The position numbers were made by a program, and so were the translations under genes. The notes beneath the pieces are model-generated. The model was given only the letters and a program-made list of their open reading frames with translations. It searched no databases and was not told the origin of the DNA. Shown in pieces: positions 7,004 to 13,954 of a stretch of 18,440 nt of DNA. The stretch covers positions 1-18,440 of the forward strand of contig DCFP01000095.1 in the NCBI GenBank assembly GCA_002319925.1. Direction: 5' to 3'. The DNA comes from Holophagaceae bacterium UBA1801. Its GTDB lineage: Bacteria > Acidobacteriota > Holophagae > Holophagales > Holophagaceae. How positions within the stretch are numbered: the stretch's first letter is position 1; every line of letters starts with the position of its first letter.

Positions 7004-7912
7004 ATGACGACACCCACCCAGCCTCGGCGTTCCTTGGATCTGAAGAACCTCGCCACCCGCGTCCTTTCGGCCGTCGTATTCGCGGCGGGCTTCCTGACCC
7101 TCCTCTATTTCGGCGCCAACCCCACGGCCAAGCTGATCTTCCTGCTGCTCATGAGCGCATCCATCTTCATGGGCGTTCGCGAGATGTGCCTCATCGCCCG
7201 CAAGGTGGGGATCCCTTCCTCCATCGTTGCGGGGACTCTCGCGGGACTGATGTTCCCGCTGCACTTCTACCTCGATGCCACCCTTGGCGGGGACCCGTTC
7301 CCGCTCTGGCTAGCCTTGGCCCTGGCGGGGGCCATCATCCACTTCGGCGCCCTGCTCTTCTCGAAGGATCCCCTCGACCATGCGCTATCCGGCCAGGCGA
7401 TCACCTGGCTCGCCGCTCTCTACATGGGCCTGGGTCTGGGCTTCCAGCAGAAACTTTTCATGTTCAACGACACGACCCTGACGAACACGGGTGCAAGGCT
7501 CATTCTTGCCCTGTACCTCATCGTCTGGTTCGGGGATTCCGCCGCCTACTTCGCCGGCAATTTCCTCGGCAAGCACAAACTGGCTCCCCGCGTGAGCCCC
7601 AAGAAAACCTGGGAAGGCGCCTTCGGCAACCTCGCCGGCAATATCCTCGCCGCCTTCCTGTTGAAGGTCATGGGCGTCTGTCCGGAGTGGTCGCCGGTCG
7701 ATATCGTTTCCATCGGCCTGCTCCTGGGCACCGTCGGCATGCTGGGCGATCTCGTGGAGAGCACCTGGAAGCGCAGCGCCAACGTCAAGGATTCCTGCAT
7801 GGATGGCTTCACCATTCCCGGCCATGGCGGCATGCTGGATCGCGTGGACAGCCTGGTTTTCGCCGCCCCGGCGCTCTACGCATATGTGCACCTGGTCCAT
7901 GGACTGAACTGA
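7004..7912 (+). CDS. cdsA: Phosphatidate cytidylyltransferase (CDP-diglyceride synthase)
   Basis: Integral membrane enzyme converting phosphatidic acid and CTP to CDP-diacylglycerol, the branch point of phospholipid synthesis. 302 aa, mostly hydrophobic segments, with the C-terminal catalytic block FGDSAAYFAGNFLGKHKLAPRVSPKKTWEG (176-205) and the signature around 253-282 (KRSANVKD... IPGHGGMLDRVDS). The signature carries three extra residues between KD (262-263) and HGG compared with the PROSITE-type spacing. ATG 7004 is chosen because GAGGA (6994-6998) lies five bases upstream; a GTG at 6989 would overlap uppS and has no SD. The gene follows uppS closely and ends exactly where the GxxExxY cassette begins. 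Confidence 0.95.
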   Translation: MTTPTQPRRSLDLKNLATRVLSAVVFAAGFLTLLYFGANPTAKLIFLLLMSASIFMGVREMCLIARKVGIPSSIVAGTLAGLMFPLHFYLDATLGGDPFPLWLALALAGAIIHFGALLFSKDPLDHALSGQAITWLAALYMGLGLGFQQKLFMFNDTTLTNTGARLILALYLIVWFGDSAAYFAGNFLGKHKLAPRVSPKKTWEGAFGNLAGNILAAFLLKVMGVCPEWSPVDIVSIGLLLGTVGMLGDLVESTWKRSANVKDSCMDGFTIPGHGGMLDRVDSLVFAAPALYAYVHLVHGLN

Positions 7913-7913
7913 A

Positions 7914-7952
7914 AACCACGAATGACACGAATCTGGACGAATGGACACGAAT
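7914..7952 (+). repeat. Left terminal inverted repeat of the GxxExxY cassette
   Basis: Begins two bases after the cdsA stop codon and contains four degenerate copies of (CAC)GAAT. It includes the ATG at 7941 used by the GxxExxY gene, so the first four codons (MDTN) lie inside the repeat. Confidence 0.7.
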
Positions 7953-8324
7953 GAAATCAGATTCAAAGAGGAGGCCTACTGCATCACTGGTGCGGCCATG
8001 GAGGTTTACAATCTCCTAGGGTTCGGATTCCTCGAATCCGTATATGCCGCAGCACTTGGCGAAGAGTTCGGTTACCGAGGCATCCCTTTTGAACGGGAAG
8101 TGCCTATGGAAGTGACATATAAGGGCAAGGCACTGGGGAAGACATTCCGTGCCGATTTTGTCGCCTATGGAAAGATCCTGATCGAGCTCAAAGCCTTAGA
8201 AAGAATCGGTGACATTGAAATAGCCCAGGTACTGAACTATTTGAAAGCCTCAGGCCTGACACTGGGTCTGATTTTCAACTTTGGAAATTCTTCCAAAATG
8301 GAGTGGGCCCGCCTGGTCAATTAA
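7941..8324 (+). CDS. GxxExxY protein (PD-(D/E)XK nuclease-like, PDDEXK_3)
   Basis: A 127-aa protein matching the GxxExxY family in length and motifs: GFLESVY (29-35) gives the name, and Asp72 (FRADF) with E82-L-K84 (ILIELKA) forms a PD-(D/E)XK-type nuclease core. A conserved C-terminal QVLNYLKASGLTLGLIFNFG is also family-like. Members occur scattered and often in several copies in some genomes, with no established biochemical role; I infer a nuclease fold but no proven substrate. The start codon lies in the left inverted repeat and has no strong SD. Base composition is distinctly more AT-rich than cdsA and dxr. It separates two genes that are normally adjacent, and nothing in it relates to lipid synthesis. 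Confidence 0.9.
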   Translation: MDTNEIRFKEEAYCITGAAMEVYNLLGFGFLESVYAAALGEEFGYRGIPFEREVPMEVTYKGKALGKTFRADFVAYGKILIELKALERIGDIEIAQVLNYLKASGLTLGLIFNFGNSSKMEWARLVN

Positions 8325-8332
8325 CGGAGCTA

Positions 8333-8371
8333 AATTCGTGAGATTTGTCCCTATTCGTGAGATTCGTGGTT
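8333..8371 (-). repeat. Right terminal inverted repeat of the GxxExxY cassette
   Basis: Reverse-complement partner of 7914-7952, starting eight bases past the GxxExxY stop and ending sixteen bases before the dxr ATG. The dxr SD (GAGG, 8376-8379) lies just outside it. Confidence 0.7.
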
Positions 8372-8387
8372 ACCTGAGGTCTTTCTG

Positions 8388-9542
8388 ATGCGTCATTTGG
8401 CAGTTCTCGGCTCCACGGGATCCATCGGCACTTCCACGCTTGATGTGGTCGAGGCTCATCCGGACCGGCTCTCCATCGTGGCCTTGGCCGCAGGGCGGAA
8501 CCGGGAACTCTTCAAGGCTCAGTGCGAGCGCTTCCGACCCGCCTGCGTCTCCGTGGCGGAGCCGGCCGATGCCGCCTGGCTCCAGGCTGCGCTGAACTAC
8601 GCACCGGAGATCCATCACGGCGCCGAAGGTCTCATGGCCTGCGCCACCTGTCCGGATGCGGACACGGTCGTGGCTGCAGTGGTGGGTGCCGCGGGCCTGG
8701 CTAGTACGGAAGCCGCTTTGCGAGCGGGCCGCCGGGTCTGCGTTGCCAACAAGGAATCCCTGGTGGTGGGCGGAGCCCTCATGCATCAGGCCCGGGCGGC
8801 GGGTGCAGGCCAGTTGCTGCCCGTGGACTCGGAGCACGCTGCGCTCCACCAACTGCTGGACGGCCGCGCGCCTGAGTCGATCCGCGAGGTGCGCATCACC
8901 GCCAGCGGCGGCCCCTTCCGGGACTGGCCCCTGGAGCGGATCCAGGCAGCCACGGTGGAAGAGGCGCTGAACCATCCCACCTGGAAGATGGGCCCCAAGA
9001 TCACCATCGACTCCGCCACCCTCATGAACAAAGGGCTGGAGGTGATCGAGGCCTCGGTGCTGTTCGGTCTCAAGCCCGAACAGATCCAGGTGACCATCCA
9101 CCCCCAGAGCCAGGTCCACGCCATGGCCGGCTTCCACGACGGCACCTACCAGCTCCAGGTCTGCGCCAACGACATGAAGCTGCCCATCCAGTACGCCCTC
9201 ACCTATCCCGAGCGCTTGCCGGGTCCCGTTCCGGTCTACGACTGGACCCAGGCCAGGACCTGGACCTTCAGCCTCCCGGACCTGGAACGGTTTCCCTGCC
9301 TGGGTCTCGCCTATGCGGCGCTCCGGGCTGGGGGCACCGCGCCCACGATCCTGAATGCCGCCAACGAGGAAGCCGTGGCCGCCTTCCTGGCTGGCCGCAC
9401 CTCCTTCTGGGACATCCAGGCCTGTGTGGCGGAGACCCTCGCACACCTGGGTCCGCAGCCCGTTCAGAACCTGGCCCAGGTCATGGCCTGCGATCACGAG
9501 GCCCGGGCCCGGGCGCGGGCCTGGCTGGACGCGCATGCGTGA
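8388..9542 (+). CDS. dxr: 1-deoxy-D-xylulose-5-phosphate reductoisomerase
   Basis: NADPH-dependent enzyme of the MEP pathway (DXP to MEP), cytosolic, target of fosmidomycin. 384 aa, full length. Seen: NADPH loop GSTGSIG (8-14), ANKESLV (120-126), metal ligands Asp147 and Glu149 in LLPVDSEH plus Glu218, SGG (173-175), the HPTWKMGPKITIDSATLMNK block (196-215) and IHPQSQVHAM (237-246), ending in LNAANEEAV. The start has GAGG (8376-8379) eight bases upstream. Its supply of isoprenoid precursors feeds UppS in the same cluster. All catalytic residues are present. Confidence 0.97.
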   Translation: MRHLAVLGSTGSIGTSTLDVVEAHPDRLSIVALAAGRNRELFKAQCERFRPACVSVAEPADAAWLQAALNYAPEIHHGAEGLMACATCPDADTVVAAVVGAAGLASTEAALRAGRRVCVANKESLVVGGALMHQARAAGAGQLLPVDSEHAALHQLLDGRAPESIREVRITASGGPFRDWPLERIQAATVEEALNHPTWKMGPKITIDSATLMNKGLEVIEASVLFGLKPEQIQVTIHPQSQVHAMAGFHDGTYQLQVCANDMKLPIQYALTYPERLPGPVPVYDWTQARTWTFSLPDLERFPCLGLAYAALRAGGTAPTILNAANEEAVAAFLAGRTSFWDIQACVAETLAHLGPQPVQNLAQVMACDHEARARARAWLDAHA

Positions 9543-9662
9543 AGGAGTCCGAATCAAAATCGGCGATCGGATAAATTTCCCGGGATAATCGAGGAGCGGT
9601 GGTCTGCTTTTCAGGCGTCCAATGTCCCGAGCGTGCTGCCGCCCATGAACCAAAGGAACTGG

Positions 9663-10790
9663 ATGAAACGTCTTCTGTATTTCGTGCCCACCGCGGTCCT
9701 GGCGGTGGCGTTGCCCTTCAGCATTCAAGGCTCCATGGGCATCATCGTTTGCCTGGGGGGCTTGATCTTCTTCCACGAGCTGGGCCATTTCCTGGCGGCC
9801 AAGCGCATGCGCATTCCCGTGGAGGTTTTCTCCATCGGATTCGGACCTCGCCTATGCGGCTTCAAGTGGAAGGAAACCGATGTCCGCCTGGCTCTCCTCC
9901 CATTGGGAGGCTACGTCAAACTTTCCGGATACAACCCCGAGGACCCGGATGCCGCGGATCCGCATGGTTTCCTGAAGCAGCCCTACGGCAAGCGGATGCT
10001 GTTCTACTCCGGGGGCGTCCTGGCCAACATGCTCATGGCCTTCCTGCTTCTTTGGGGTTATTACACAGATGAAGCGCGGGTCGTGAGTTGGGACACTCAA
10101 TCCATCCAGAGCAGCGCTCCCCTGCCCGGAGGACGGGCCGACAAGGGTGGACTGAAGGCGGGCGACGAGATCATCCAGGTGGGGGATCTGAAGTATCCGG
10201 ACGCCACCTGGGAACAGACCGTGGCCTACATCCAGTCCAAACCCGAGATCCCGGTTCCCTTCAAGATCCGCCGCAAGGGAACGGAGATGACGCTGGACCT
10301 CGTCCCCGAAAACGTGGGCGGGAAGGGCAAGCTGGGGCTTCCTCCCTTCGAGCGCCTCGAAGTACCCAAGGACATGCGGTCCGTGACCCTTGCGGATATC
10401 AGCACAGGATTCACAAACGGCATGAAGGGCACCGTGTTCGGGACCATCAACATCTGCTACGGGTTCTGGCGCCTGGTTTCCTTCCAAGCGGACTACCGCG
10501 AGGTGGGCGGCCCGGCCACCATCGGCGCCATGGCTTACCGGGAAGCCAAGGCCGGATGGCGCCACCTCGTCGCATTTATGGCCTTTCTGTCCATCAACCT
10601 GGCAGTCTTGAACGCCTTGCCGATTCCTTTTCTGGATGGGGGCCACATGATGATCCTCACCTTCGAGAAGCTGCGGAGGCGCGATCTCACGATCCAGCTC
10701 AAGGAGAAGATCATCACGGGCGGCTTTTTCTTCCTGGTCACCCTCATGGCTCTGGTATTCGCGTTGGATCTCTGGCGATTCAGACAATAA
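9663..10790 (+). CDS. rseP: RseP-like site-2 protease (M50 family, PDZ)
   Basis: Inner-membrane zinc metalloprotease that cuts substrates within the membrane, in E. coli the anti-sigma factor RseA and remnant signal peptides. 375 aa. Seen: zinc motif HELGH (38-42) in the second hydrophobic segment, IGFGP (58-62), one PDZ domain (about 150-215, GGRADKGGLKAGDEIIQVG), and the second active-site motif NALPIPFLDGGH (317-328, Asp325). There is an extra hydrophobic stretch at 4-19 before the catalytic helix, and one PDZ rather than the two of E. coli RseP. ATG 9663 is chosen for AAAGGA five bases upstream; ATG 9645 and GTG 9633 are alternatives. It lies 120 bp behind dxr, where GATAAT (9584-9589) could be an additional promoter -10. 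The anti-sigma substrate is not in the window. Confidence 0.92.
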   Translation: MKRLLYFVPTAVLAVALPFSIQGSMGIIVCLGGLIFFHELGHFLAAKRMRIPVEVFSIGFGPRLCGFKWKETDVRLALLPLGGYVKLSGYNPEDPDAADPHGFLKQPYGKRMLFYSGGVLANMLMAFLLLWGYYTDEARVVSWDTQSIQSSAPLPGGRADKGGLKAGDEIIQVGDLKYPDATWEQTVAYIQSKPEIPVPFKIRRKGTEMTLDLVPENVGGKGKLGLPPFERLEVPKDMRSVTLADISTGFTNGMKGTVFGTINICYGFWRLVSFQADYREVGGPATIGAMAYREAKAGWRHLVAFMAFLSINLAVLNALPIPFLDGGHMMILTFEKLRRRDLTIQLKEKIITGGFFFLVTLMALVFALDLWRFRQ

Positions 10791-10803
10791 CGGGGGCGCA
10801 TCC

Positions 10804-12024
10804 GTGAAGGAACCGGGATCGACGAGGCTCTTCACGCCCGCCTTCGTGCTCCTGTGCGTGTTCTACTTCCTCGTCTTTGCAGTGGGCTACCAGCTCTTCC
10901 CGGTCGTGCCGCTGCACCTGCGGAACCTGGGAGCCAGTCTCGCGGAATCCGGACGCTTCACGGCAGCCTTCATGGTGGGTTCCGCCATCGGCTCGCTGTT
11001 CACGGGACCGCTCGGGGATCATTTCGGGCAGCGCCGCATCCTGCGCGTTGCTTCGCTCCTGATGGTGGCGTTCTTCGGGGTCTACGCCTTCATCCAGAAC
11101 CCTGCGCACCGTTGGCTGTTCTACGTCCTGGCGCCCTTCCACGGCCTCATCTGGTCCGGGTTGCGCACGGCTTCCGTGGCGAAAGCCGGGTCCATGCTCT
11201 CAGCCGAGAATCGCGCCGAGGGCATGTCCTTCTTCGGTCTGTCGAGTCCATCGGGCGTGGCAATGGGACCCATCATCGGCCTCGTGCTGTTCGCCGTCCT
11301 CGGGTTCCGCTGGCAGATGCTGGTGCTGGGAGCGGGCTTCCTGGTGCTGCATGTCATCATCAAATCCTTGCCTGCGGAAACGCCGGATCAGATCCGCAAG
11401 GACGCAGCCTTCCACTTGCCTGAAAAGAACGTGCTGCTGCCCGTCCTGATCTTGTTCCTGGTAGGCATCAGCTTCGGTCCCATGCCGCCCTACTCCGCGC
11501 AGGAAGCCAAGTTCCTCCAGCTGGCCTGGCCCTCGGCCATGCTCACATCCCTGGCCGCGGGCATGGTGGGCCTGCGCATGATGCTCGGAGTCACGGGCAT
11601 GGGCAAGCACCCCATCCGCCTGCTGGGCTTCATGCTCTGGCTGTCTGTGCTCGGCATGGCCTTGCTGGCCTTGATGCCCGGCGGCACGGCACGGCATGCC
11701 CTGGGCGGCGCCATCTACGGGGCGGGCTACGCCATGACCCACACCCTGCTGTTCATGGTGATCATCGACCGGTCGCGCCCGGACCGCCGGGGAGCTGGCG
11801 TAGGCGCTCTCTATTTCGCCTACGATGCCGGCCAAGCCCTTGGCGCCTTGACTTTGGGTTGGGCCATGGAGCGCATCGGTCAGACCTGGGGTTTGGTGGC
11901 CGGGTACCGCTGGGGTTGGGGCATCGGCGGCCTGGCGCTGCTTGGCTGCTTGTTCATGGCCCGGCGCGTGATGCATCCAAAGCAAGAGCCCGTTATTGAA
12001 ACGTTGCCGGGAGAAATCCCATGA
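10804..12024 (+). CDS. MFS transporter, paralogue 1
   Basis: 406-aa major facilitator with about twelve hydrophobic segments and a central hydrophilic loop (about 195-215, PAETPDQIRKDAAFHLPEKN). Motif A reads GPLGDHFGQRR after TM2; YQLFPVVPL lies in TM1. It resembles drug or metabolite exporters of family MFS_1; no substrate can be named. GTG 10804 is the only sensible start; a G-run (10792-10796) may serve as SD. It lies 13 bp behind rseP and its stop overlaps the DinB gene start by four bases (ATGA), so it is probably translated with both. The whole sequence parallels the second MFS protein at 13955-15124. Confidence 0.85.
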   Translation: MKEPGSTRLFTPAFVLLCVFYFLVFAVGYQLFPVVPLHLRNLGASLAESGRFTAAFMVGSAIGSLFTGPLGDHFGQRRILRVASLLMVAFFGVYAFIQNPAHRWLFYVLAPFHGLIWSGLRTASVAKAGSMLSAENRAEGMSFFGLSSPSGVAMGPIIGLVLFAVLGFRWQMLVLGAGFLVLHVIIKSLPAETPDQIRKDAAFHLPEKNVLLPVLILFLVGISFGPMPPYSAQEAKFLQLAWPSAMLTSLAAGMVGLRMMLGVTGMGKHPIRLLGFMLWLSVLGMALLALMPGGTARHALGGAIYGAGYAMTHTLLFMVIIDRSRPDRRGAGVGALYFAYDAGQALGALTLGWAMERIGQTWGLVAGYRWGWGIGGLALLGCLFMARRVMHPKQEPVIETLPGEIP

Positions 12025-12551
12025 GCCTTGTGGCGATTCCCAGACCCAATCCGGATGAGCACCCCGCCTACGTGAACTACGTGCTGCAGAACTTCACGGA
12101 CCCGGATGCCATGCCGACCTTGGCCGCTCAATTTGAGGAACTGCGGGCTTTGATCGATCATCTTCCGGAAGAGTCGGGCAACCACCGCCATGCGCCCGGG
12201 AAATGGACCTTGAAGGAAGTGCTCGGCCACCTGCTCGACCAGGAGCGTGTCTTCGCGATCCGACTGCTCTGGTTCGCTCGGGGCAACCCTGGCCCGCTGC
12301 CACCCTTCGATCACGAGGCCTTCGTGGTCCAGGGCGGGTTTGCCGCCAGATCCATGCGGGATCTGCTTCAGGAGTTCGAGCTCCTTCGCGGCGCGAACCT
12401 TCGCATGATCCAGGGCCTCGAACCTAGCGCCCTGGACAGGCGCGGAGGCGTCGATGGTCATGAATTCACAGTCAGAGCCCTGGCCTACCTGATGGCGGCC
12501 CACTTGCAACATCACCTGATCTCGATCCGGGATCGCTATTTAAATAGTTGA
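12021..12551 (+). CDS. DinB-superfamily protein (DinB_2)
   Basis: A 176-aa four-helix-bundle protein of the DinB/YfiT type. Family-typical WTLKEVLGHLLDQER (62-76) supplies His70, and HLQHHLISIRDRY (161-173) supplies His161 and His165: the three-His metal site. DinB_2 proteins include thiol-dependent transferases (for example bacillithiol S-transferases) and many uncharacterised members; I cannot choose. GGGAG (12009-12013) lies seven bases before the ATG, within the end of the MFS gene; the ATGA overlap suggests translational coupling. A co-transcribed exporter and possible thiol transferase would suit detoxification, but that is only inference. Confidence 0.85.
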   Translation: MSLVAIPRPNPDEHPAYVNYVLQNFTDPDAMPTLAAQFEELRALIDHLPEESGNHRHAPGKWTLKEVLGHLLDQERVFAIRLLWFARGNPGPLPPFDHEAFVVQGGFAARSMRDLLQEFELLRGANLRMIQGLEPSALDRRGGVDGHEFTVRALAYLMAAHLQHHLISIRDRYLNS

Positions 12552-12593
12552 CCCAGTCCACTAAAAGATGGATATTGTCCATGATTTAATGGA
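12548..12593 (+). promoter_or_regulatory. Promoter and MarR-type operator of the MarR-GNAT gene
   Basis: TTGACC (12548-12553) and GATATT (12571-12576) are spaced by 17 bp and form a plausible sigma70-like promoter whose -35 overlaps the DinB stop codon. Overlapping and following the -10 lie ATGGA (12568-12572), TCCAT (12578-12582) and ATGGA (12589-12593). They form two overlapping palindromes with half-sites 10 and 11 bp apart, about one helical turn. A repressor bound there would block the promoter. The product of the next gene is the obvious candidate. Confidence 0.6.
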
Positions 12594-12604
12594 TGGAGGC
12601 CACC

Positions 12605-13537
12605 ATGCCGGAAAGCGCATTCCTGGACCGGATCGAGGAGATCCGCCGCTTCAATCGCTTCTATACCCAGCGGCTGGGAACCCTCAATGAAGGCCTGCTG
12701 GACTCGCCCCTGACCCTGACCCAGGTCCGGGTGCTCTGGGAGCTGGCCCAGGAAAAGGGCGCCAGCGCCGTGGACCTGTGCCGCCGCCTGGACCTGGATC
12801 CCAGCTATCTCAGCCGCATCATCGCCGATTTCGGCGAGCGGGGCTGGGTTACCCGCGAGCCTTCGCCCGAGGATGCCCGCAAGAGTCTCATCACCCTGAC
12901 GTCCTCCGGCCGCAAGACCTTCGAACCCCTCAACAAGGCTTCCCGCCAACAGTTGGAAGGCTGGCTGAAGCCCCTGCCCGAATTCGCCCAGGACGAACTG
13001 ATCACGGCCATGCGCACCGTGATGGGACTTCTGGAAGGAAAGCGGGAAACCTCGAAACCGCTAGTCGTGATCCGCGCCCATCGGCCCGGAGACATGGGCT
13101 GGGTCATCGAGCGCCAGGCCAAGCTATACGCGGATGAATACGGCTGGAACCAGGAGTTCGAGGCCCTTGTCGCGGACATCTGCGGGAGATTCCTGAAGCA
13201 CTTCGATGCGGAGCGGGAGCACTGCTGGATCGCCGACGCGGACGGCCGGCGCGTCGGTTCCATCACCCTCGTCGCAAAATCAAAGACCACGGCTCAACTG
13301 AGGATGCTGTTCGTGGATGCGGATGCACGGGGCCTCGGCATCGGCAAGAAACTGATGGAGGAATGCCTCGCCTTCGCGCGCCGGGCCGGCTATCGAAAGA
13401 TGATCCTGTGGACCAACGACTGTCTGCACTCGGCCCGAAAGTTATATGAAGCCTCGGGTTTCAAGCTCGCCAAATCAGAAGCCCATCACAGCTTCGGCCA
13501 TGACCTGGTGGGACAATACTGGGAGAAGAGCCTTTGA
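12605..13537 (+). CDS. MarR-family regulator fused to GNAT N-acetyltransferase
   Basis: 310 aa in two domains. MarR winged helix, about 5-145: helix-turn-helix ASAVDLCRRLDLDPSYLSRIIADF (53-76) and wing EPSPEDARKSLITLT (85-99). GNAT domain, about 153-310: acetyl-CoA loop RGLGIGKKLM (242-251) following MLFVDAD, and the late ARKLYEASGF (277-286). Such fusions are known as bifunctional HTH regulator/GNAT proteins; the acetyl acceptor is unknown. ATG 12605 has GGAGG (12595-12599) five bases upstream and is preferred to ATG 12593, which lies inside the operator. It likely regulates itself and the cupin and MFS genes behind it. Both domains look intact. Confidence 0.92.
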   Translation: MPESAFLDRIEEIRRFNRFYTQRLGTLNEGLLDSPLTLTQVRVLWELAQEKGASAVDLCRRLDLDPSYLSRIIADFGERGWVTREPSPEDARKSLITLTSSGRKTFEPLNKASRQQLEGWLKPLPEFAQDELITAMRTVMGLLEGKRETSKPLVVIRAHRPGDMGWVIERQAKLYADEYGWNQEFEALVADICGRFLKHFDAEREHCWIADADGRRVGSITLVAKSKTTAQLRMLFVDADARGLGIGKKLMEECLAFARRAGYRKMILWTNDCLHSARKLYEASGFKLAKSEAHHSFGHDLVGQYWEKSL

Positions 13538-13551
13538 TCCAGGAGCCAGCG

Positions 13552-13926
13552 ATGACCGACACCTTCCCCTACGTGACGAACCTCAATATCCAGCACGGCC
13601 CGCTCGAGGTCGTGGACGTGCCCGCCCTCGTGGCCGCCTGCAAGGACCGCTGGTACAACCAGACCCTCTGCCAGGTGAACGGTTCCGTGGTGCGGCTGGG
13701 CGTGGTCGAGGGCGAATACCACTGGCACAAACACGATGACGAGGACGAATTCTTCTACGTGGTTGAAGGGAAATTCCTCATCGACCTGGAGGACAGGATG
13801 GTAGAACTGACGCCAGGCCTCGGTTTCGTGGTCCCCAAGGGCGTGCAGCACCGGCCCAGGGCGCCCCAGCGCACGGTCATCCTCATGGTCGAAACCGCGG
13901 GCATCGTGCCCACGGGAGATAAATAG
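13552..13926 (+). CDS. Single-domain cupin protein
   Basis: A 124-aa beta-barrel protein. Cupin motif 1 is HKHDDEDEFFYVVEG (59-73) with metal ligands His59, His61 and Glu66; motif 2 is GLGFVVPKGVQH (89-100) with His100. Small cupins of this kind bind metal and serve as isomerases, dioxygenases or sensors, and the reaction cannot be told here. AGGAG (13541-13545) is six bases ahead of ATG 13552, which begins 14 bp after the MarR-GNAT stop; a TTG at 13534 overlapping that stop is less likely. Probably co-transcribed with its neighbours. Confidence 0.9.
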   Translation: MTDTFPYVTNLNIQHGPLEVVDVPALVAACKDRWYNQTLCQVNGSVVRLGVVEGEYHWHKHDDEDEFFYVVEGKFLIDLEDRMVELTPGLGFVVPKGVQHRPRAPQRTVILMVETAGIVPTGDK

Positions 13927-13954
13927 ATACGGCGTCTGTTAACGTCGAAGTGTG

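Larger units (their letters stand above)
7913..8371 (+). mobile_element. Inverted-repeat-bounded GxxExxY cassette
   Basis: About 459 bp inserted between cdsA and dxr. The ends are imperfect inverted repeats: 7914-7952 and 8333-8371 read inwards from AACCACGAAT, then CACGAAT, GGAC, AAT and CACGAAT at matching positions, with two-base differences between the blocks and one single-base indel. The repeats are built from a CACGAAT-like word. The only gene inside is the GxxExxY protein. A CTGA tetramer occurs at 7909-7912 and again at 8374-8377, two bases outside the right arm, which may be a target duplication. The interior is visibly poorer in GC than the genes on either side. No transposase is encoded, so mobilisation would need help in trans. 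Structure is seen; mobility is inferred. Confidence 0.7.

Noticed and set aside
8370..9788. 472-codon open frame on the minus strand across dxr
   Set aside because: It is the antisense shadow of a dxr gene with every catalytic motif; its translation is low-complexity, Gly/His/Arg/Glu-rich, and matches no family I know.
9852..10835. 327-codon minus-strand frame across rseP
   Set aside because: Shadow of rseP caused by high GC at third positions; no domain or start signal.
11200..11985. 261-codon minus-strand frame across MFS paralogue 1
   Set aside because: Gln/His/Ala-rich shadow of a membrane protein gene.
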